This document shows positions 6,716-8,108 of a DNA stretch of 8,108 bases, piece after piece. Every line of letters starts with the position of its first letter. The first letter of the stretch is position 1. Origin of the DNA: Desulfocapsa sp. (GTDB lineage: Bacteria; Desulfobacterota; Desulfobulbia; Desulfobulbales; Desulfocapsaceae); the NCBI GenBank assembly GCA_029942265.1, contig JAOZTO010000094.1, forward strand, positions 1 to 8,108, read 5' to 3'. Below the pieces are notes generated by a model. That model was given only the letters and a program-made list of their open reading frames with translations, searched no databases and was not told the origin of the DNA. A program made the translations under genes and the position numbers.

Positions 6716-8062
6716 GTGGGAAAGCAGGTAACAATACTTGTAGTTGACGATGAACAGGTTCATCGCTATATGCTCTGCTCCATGTTTAAAGAATGGGGCT
6801 GGAAGTGCGTGGAGGCTGATGATGGCCGAACTGCAGTGGAAGCTGTTCAGAAATTTTCCTATGATGCAGTGCTTATGGACGTGCGCATGGCTAGAATGGA
6901 TGGAATGGAAGCATTTGGAAAAATTCACGCCACACATCCCGCTCTTCCGGTTATTATCATGACGGCGTATTCTTCTGTGGATGCAGCGGTTGAGGCCATT
7001 AAACATGGTGCCTATGATTACTTAACTAAACCTCTGGATTTTGATCGTCTTCGTTTGACCCTTGAACGGGCTGTGGATAAAAAACAGGTGGAGGAGCGAA
7101 AGCAGGAAGTGGGGGATGGCAAATATGAAGCAAAATCTTCAACAATTCTTGGCAACGCTCCGTTAATGGTAGAACTTTTGGAGATGATTTCTTATGTTGC
7201 ACCAACCGAGGCCACAGTTCTGATTACTGGTGAATCGGGAACAGGGAAGGAACTGGTTGCTGCCGAATTACATCATACAAGTGATAGAAAAAACAAGCCT
7301 TTTGTAAAGGTGAATTGCGCAGCTCTTGCTGAGACCCTCCTGGAATCCGAATTATTTGGCCATGAAAAAGGTGCATTTACCGGAGCAGACAAGCAGCGTG
7401 AAGGTAAGTTTGTTCAAGCCGATGGTGGAACATTGTTTCTCGATGAAATTGGAGAAACATCGCAAGCTATGCAGGTGAAAATGCTTCGAGTATTACAGGA
7501 ACAGGAACTACAAAGAGTAGGTGGTGAAGAGACTGTTTACACGGATGCCAGGATTATTGCTGCCACAAACCGAGACCTTGAACAGGAAGTGCGGGATGGA
7601 AACTTTCGTGAAGATTTGTATTACAGGTTGAATGTTGTTACTGTAACTGTTCCACCGCTTCGTAATCGTAGGGATGATATTCCAGAATTAGTGAATCATT
7701 TTGTACGTAAATTTGCAGAAAAAAATAGGCGGCAGGTTACAGGCGTCACTCCTGAATGCATGGAACTCCTGAGTTCCTATCCCTGGCCGGGAAATGTACG
7801 AGAACTTGAAAATGCCATTGAACGTGGTGTTATTCTTATGCGTGGTGAGCATCTTACTGAAAAAAGTCTCCCGTTGCCTATTCAGAAACAGGGCGAAAAA
7901 AACACGAAAGATGGTACTCATGCTTCATCATTACAGGCTCAGGAGAAAGTTCTTATTCTAAAAACTTTGGGAGAGACTGGTGGTAATAAGAGTGAAGCGG
8001 CACGAAGACTTGGAATAACACGTAAAACATTACAGAATAAATTACAAAAATACGATCAATGA
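6716..8062 (+). CDS. NtrC-family sigma-54-dependent response regulator (REC-AAA+-Fis HTH)
   Basis: A 448-residue cytoplasmic transcription activator. Residues 1-120 are a receiver with D11/D12, phospho-acceptor D55 (VLMDVRM), T83 and K105 (LTKP). Residues about 142-375 are the AAA+ domain. Walker A is GESGTGKE (172-179), the sigma-54-contacting loop is GAFTGA (219-224), Walker B is [10 protein letters not shown] with D243/E244, and the arginine region is [11 protein letters not shown] (R298, R304). Residues about 405-445 are a Fis-type helix-turn-helix ([22 protein letters not shown]). Every catalytic motif is present, so it should be a working ATPase that remodels RpoN-polymerase after phosphorylation. 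No cognate histidine kinase is in the window. It is divergent from the secretion operon, and the window holds a strong sigma-54 promoter at 89-104, its most economical target. The family contains many paralogues, so no gene symbol is given. Confidence 0.95.
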   Translation: MGKQVTILVVDDEQVHRYMLCSMFKEWGWKCVEADDGRTAVEAVQKFSYDAVLMDVRMARMDGMEAFGKIHATHPALPVIIMTAYSSVDAAVEAIKHGAYDYLTKPLDFDRLRLTLERAVDKKQVEERKQEVGDGKYEAKSSTILGNAPLMVELLEMISYVAPTEATVLITGESGTGKELVAAELHHTSDRKNKPFVKVNCAALAETLLESELFGHEKGAFTGADKQREGKFVQADGGTLFLDEIGETSQAMQVKMLRVLQEQELQRVGGEETVYTDARIIAATNRDLEQEVRDGNFREDLYYRLNVVTVTVPPLRNRRDDIPELVNHFVRKFAEKNRRQVTGVTPECMELLSSYPWPGNVRELENAIERGVILMRGEHLTEKSLPLPIQKQGEKNTKDGTHASSLQAQEKVLILKTLGETGGNKSEAARRLGITRKTLQNKLQKYDQ

Positions 8063-8108
8063 TGTCTTGTACTGATTACGAATCTTAAATCAACATGCTC
8101 ATTGTATG

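Noticed and set aside
8063..8108. Terminator or start of another gene after the sigma-54 activator
   Set aside because: No hairpin with a U tract, ribosome site or extended frame can be supported in these 46 bases.

Overview
The window looks like chromosomal DNA from a moderately AT-rich Gram-negative bacterium. An inner-membrane type I secretion apparatus, a sigma-54 activator and a GEMM-I (c-di-GMP) riboswitch fit Desulfobacterota or Desulfuromonadota (the former Deltaproteobacteria) best. Vibrio- or Shewanella-like gammaproteobacteria cannot be excluded, so the taxonomic call is a low-confidence inference.

Layout. From about 6490 down to 244, four genes run leftward on the minus strand with short gaps or overlaps and look like one operon. 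They are an LssB/LapB-like ABC exporter subunit without a peptidase domain (4778-6490), a second exporter subunit with an N-terminal degenerate C39-like domain (2601-4781, overlapping the first by 4 nt), an HlyD-type membrane fusion protein (1215-2549), and a receiver domain fused to an RsbW/SpoIIAB-like ATPase (244-1182). Divergently, on the plus strand, lies an NtrC-family sigma-54-dependent response regulator (6716-8062). The 225-bp region 6491-6715 separates the two transcription units. The final 46 bases (8063-8108) hold nothing I can identify.

Left edge. Bases 1-243 contain no believable gene but look like a control region for something beyond the left edge, read on the minus strand. 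There are AT-rich palindromes (214-243), a full match to the degenerate sigma-54 -24/-12 promoter consensus (89-104), and then the 5' half of a GEMM-I riboswitch (about 1-50), cut by the window end. The gene they control is not visible. By position it is probably the exported substrate, for example a large RTX-type adhesin.

How the parts may work together (inference). The sigma-54 activator would switch on the promoter at 89-104. The riboswitch would then make the output depend on c-di-GMP, and the product would leave the cell through the two ABC subunits plus HlyD and an outer-membrane TolC-like channel that is not in this window. The REC-ATPase could add partner-switching control.

Most unusual point. 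The two ABC subunits have complementary and extensive decay of their nucleotide-binding motifs. One has lost nearly every catalytic residue. The other keeps Walker A and Walker B but has lost the LSGGQ signature, and both have Asp in place of the switch His.
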